Below, piece after piece: positions 5,438 through 6,074 of a stretch of 6,074 nucleotides of DNA (its first letter is position 1; each line of letters begins with the position of its first letter). Position numbers and translations under genes: made by a program. Location of the stretch: NCBI GenBank assembly GCA_030151135.1, contig JASLEQ010000567.1:1-6074 (forward strand). Direction: 5' to 3'. The stretch is from Candidatus Sulfotelmatobacter sp. Its GTDB lineage: Bacteria > Acidobacteriota > Terriglobia > Terriglobales > SbA1. The notes under the pieces are model-generated. The model did no database searches, was not told the DNA's origin, and saw only the letters and a list, made by a program, of their open reading frames with translations.

Positions 5438-6074
5438 TCATTTCGCATCCACCGTTTCCGCCCGCACAACGCGGTCATAAATCCACAGCAGCAGCGTCGT
5501 GGCGATCCCCACGCCGATTACCCACCACCACACCATCTGCGGGCGATGTAGTTCTTCGCCATAGTGCCGGATCAGCCATCCGCTAAACGGCCCGCCAATG
5601 AACGATCCGATGCCGAGCGGCAGGAATGCGAATCCCATGTACGTGCCCTGCTGGTCCGGCGGGGCCAGACGGGAAATGTAGTCGTAATAGCGCGGCGCCT
5701 GGATGATTTCCCCGGTGGCTACAACGACCAGAGTCGCCACCGCCACCCACACCGAAGGATGAATGATTAAGAGGATCCATGCGACGCTCGAAATCAATGT
5801 CCCCAGGACAATGGCATGAAATGCGTGCAGCTTCTTGGTCAAAAAGCCAATCAGCATCGTGAAGCAGATGACAATGACAGGGTCCGTCACCAGGATGAGT
5901 TCCGTGTCGGCATTCTTGTCGATGTAGGAAGAAATGTACAAGGGCAATGCGATGAACTCTTGCCAGAAAACGATCCAGTATCCGGTGAAGATCAGCAGGA
6001 AAATCATGAAACGGGGATTTGAGAGCACGACGAGAAAATTCTTCGCGACTTTCCCAAGGCTTGGCGCAACGGTG
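5438..6074 (-). CDS. MFS transporter, C-terminal half (partial at right edge)
   Basis: The frame is open to the window edge. 211 residues are visible, and the sequence before the GTG at 6028 (APSLGKVAKNFLVV) continues the protein, so that GTG is internal. Six membrane segments can be drawn, in order: IFLLIFTGYWIVFWQEFIALPLY, LILVTDPVIVICFTMLIGFL, HAIVLGTLISSVAWILLI, WVAVATLVVVATGEII, MGFAFLPLGIGSFIGGPFSGWLI and WWWVIGVGIATTLLLWIYDRVV. This corresponds to TM7-12 of a 12-TM major facilitator. GEIIQAPRYYDYISRLAPPDQQGTYMGFAFLP resembles the equivalent stretch of proton-coupled oligopeptide (POT/PTR) transporters (GE...P...Y..LAP...G..MG..F), so a peptide-like substrate is possible but not shown. 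The stop is 1 nt before the alkD-like ATG, placing it first of the visible genes in the minus-strand cluster. Confidence 0.85.
   Translation of the reverse strand, partial: TVAPSLGKVAKNFLVVLSNPRFMIFLLIFTGYWIVFWQEFIALPLYISSYIDKNADTELILVTDPVIVICFTMLIGFLTKKLHAFHAIVLGTLISSVAWILLIIHPSVWVAVATLVVVATGEIIQAPRYYDYISRLAPPDQQGTYMGFAFLPLGIGSFIGGPFSGWLIRHYGEELHRPQMVWWWVIGVGIATTLLLWIYDRVVRAETVDAK

Noticed and set aside
5437..5478. Upstream starts (5478, 5448) for the alkD-like gene
   Set aside because: They would overlap the transporter's C-terminus, add residues that do not look like the family, and lack a spaced Shine-Dalgarno; ATG 5436 sits one base after the transporter stop.

Overview
The window looks like chromosomal DNA from an Acidobacteriota bacterium (Terriglobia/Koribacter-like). 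This rests on moderately high GC, GTG/TTG starts, and several proteins that resemble families I associate with that phylum: the tandem GNAT protein beginning with an EILDLRHF-type N-terminus, a DUF6677-like membrane protein, and an M24 peptidase with an AVYYDITW motif. No mobile element, RNA gene, CRISPR array or phage gene is visible. It reads as ordinary core or housekeeping DNA with a few interesting regulatory details.

Left part (1-1419, minus strand): an oorD-oorA (korD-korA) pair. It encodes the 2x[4Fe-4S] ferredoxin subunit and the alpha subunit of 2-oxoglutarate:ferredoxin oxidoreductase, which converts 2-oxoglutarate, CoA and oxidised ferredoxin to succinyl-CoA, CO2 and reduced ferredoxin. 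The genes overlap by 4 bp (ATGA), and oorA runs off the left edge only around its normal C-terminus. The beta subunit gene should lie just outside the window.

Middle (1420-1816): a roughly 400-bp non-coding region between divergently transcribed genes. It holds a perfect CRP-type palindrome (TGTGA-N6-TCACA), placed where a class II activator would sit for the oorDA promoter, and a second near-perfect copy 143 bp away. The plus-strand gene that follows (1817-2761) encodes a two-domain GNAT acetyltransferase. It most likely starts at a TTG codon behind a good Shine-Dalgarno sequence rather than at the upstream GTG.

Right part (2806-6074, minus strand): a compact cluster read right to left. It consists of an MFS transporter (C-terminal half only), an AlkD-like DNA alkylation repair protein, an M24 (Xaa-Pro type) metallopeptidase, a DUF6677-like polytopic membrane protein, and a 60-residue membrane protein. 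Junctions are tight: 1 nt between MFS and alkD-like, a 1-nt TGATG overlap between peptidase and DUF6677-like, and gaps of 45 and 58 nt elsewhere. The peptidase also has its own -10 element, placed so close to the start codon that a leaderless or near-leaderless mRNA is likely. Peptide uptake followed by peptidase cleavage is a tempting link between the MFS and M24 genes, but it is an inference. A plus-strand intrinsic terminator lies between the last two genes of the cluster and may be the end of the convergent GNAT transcript.
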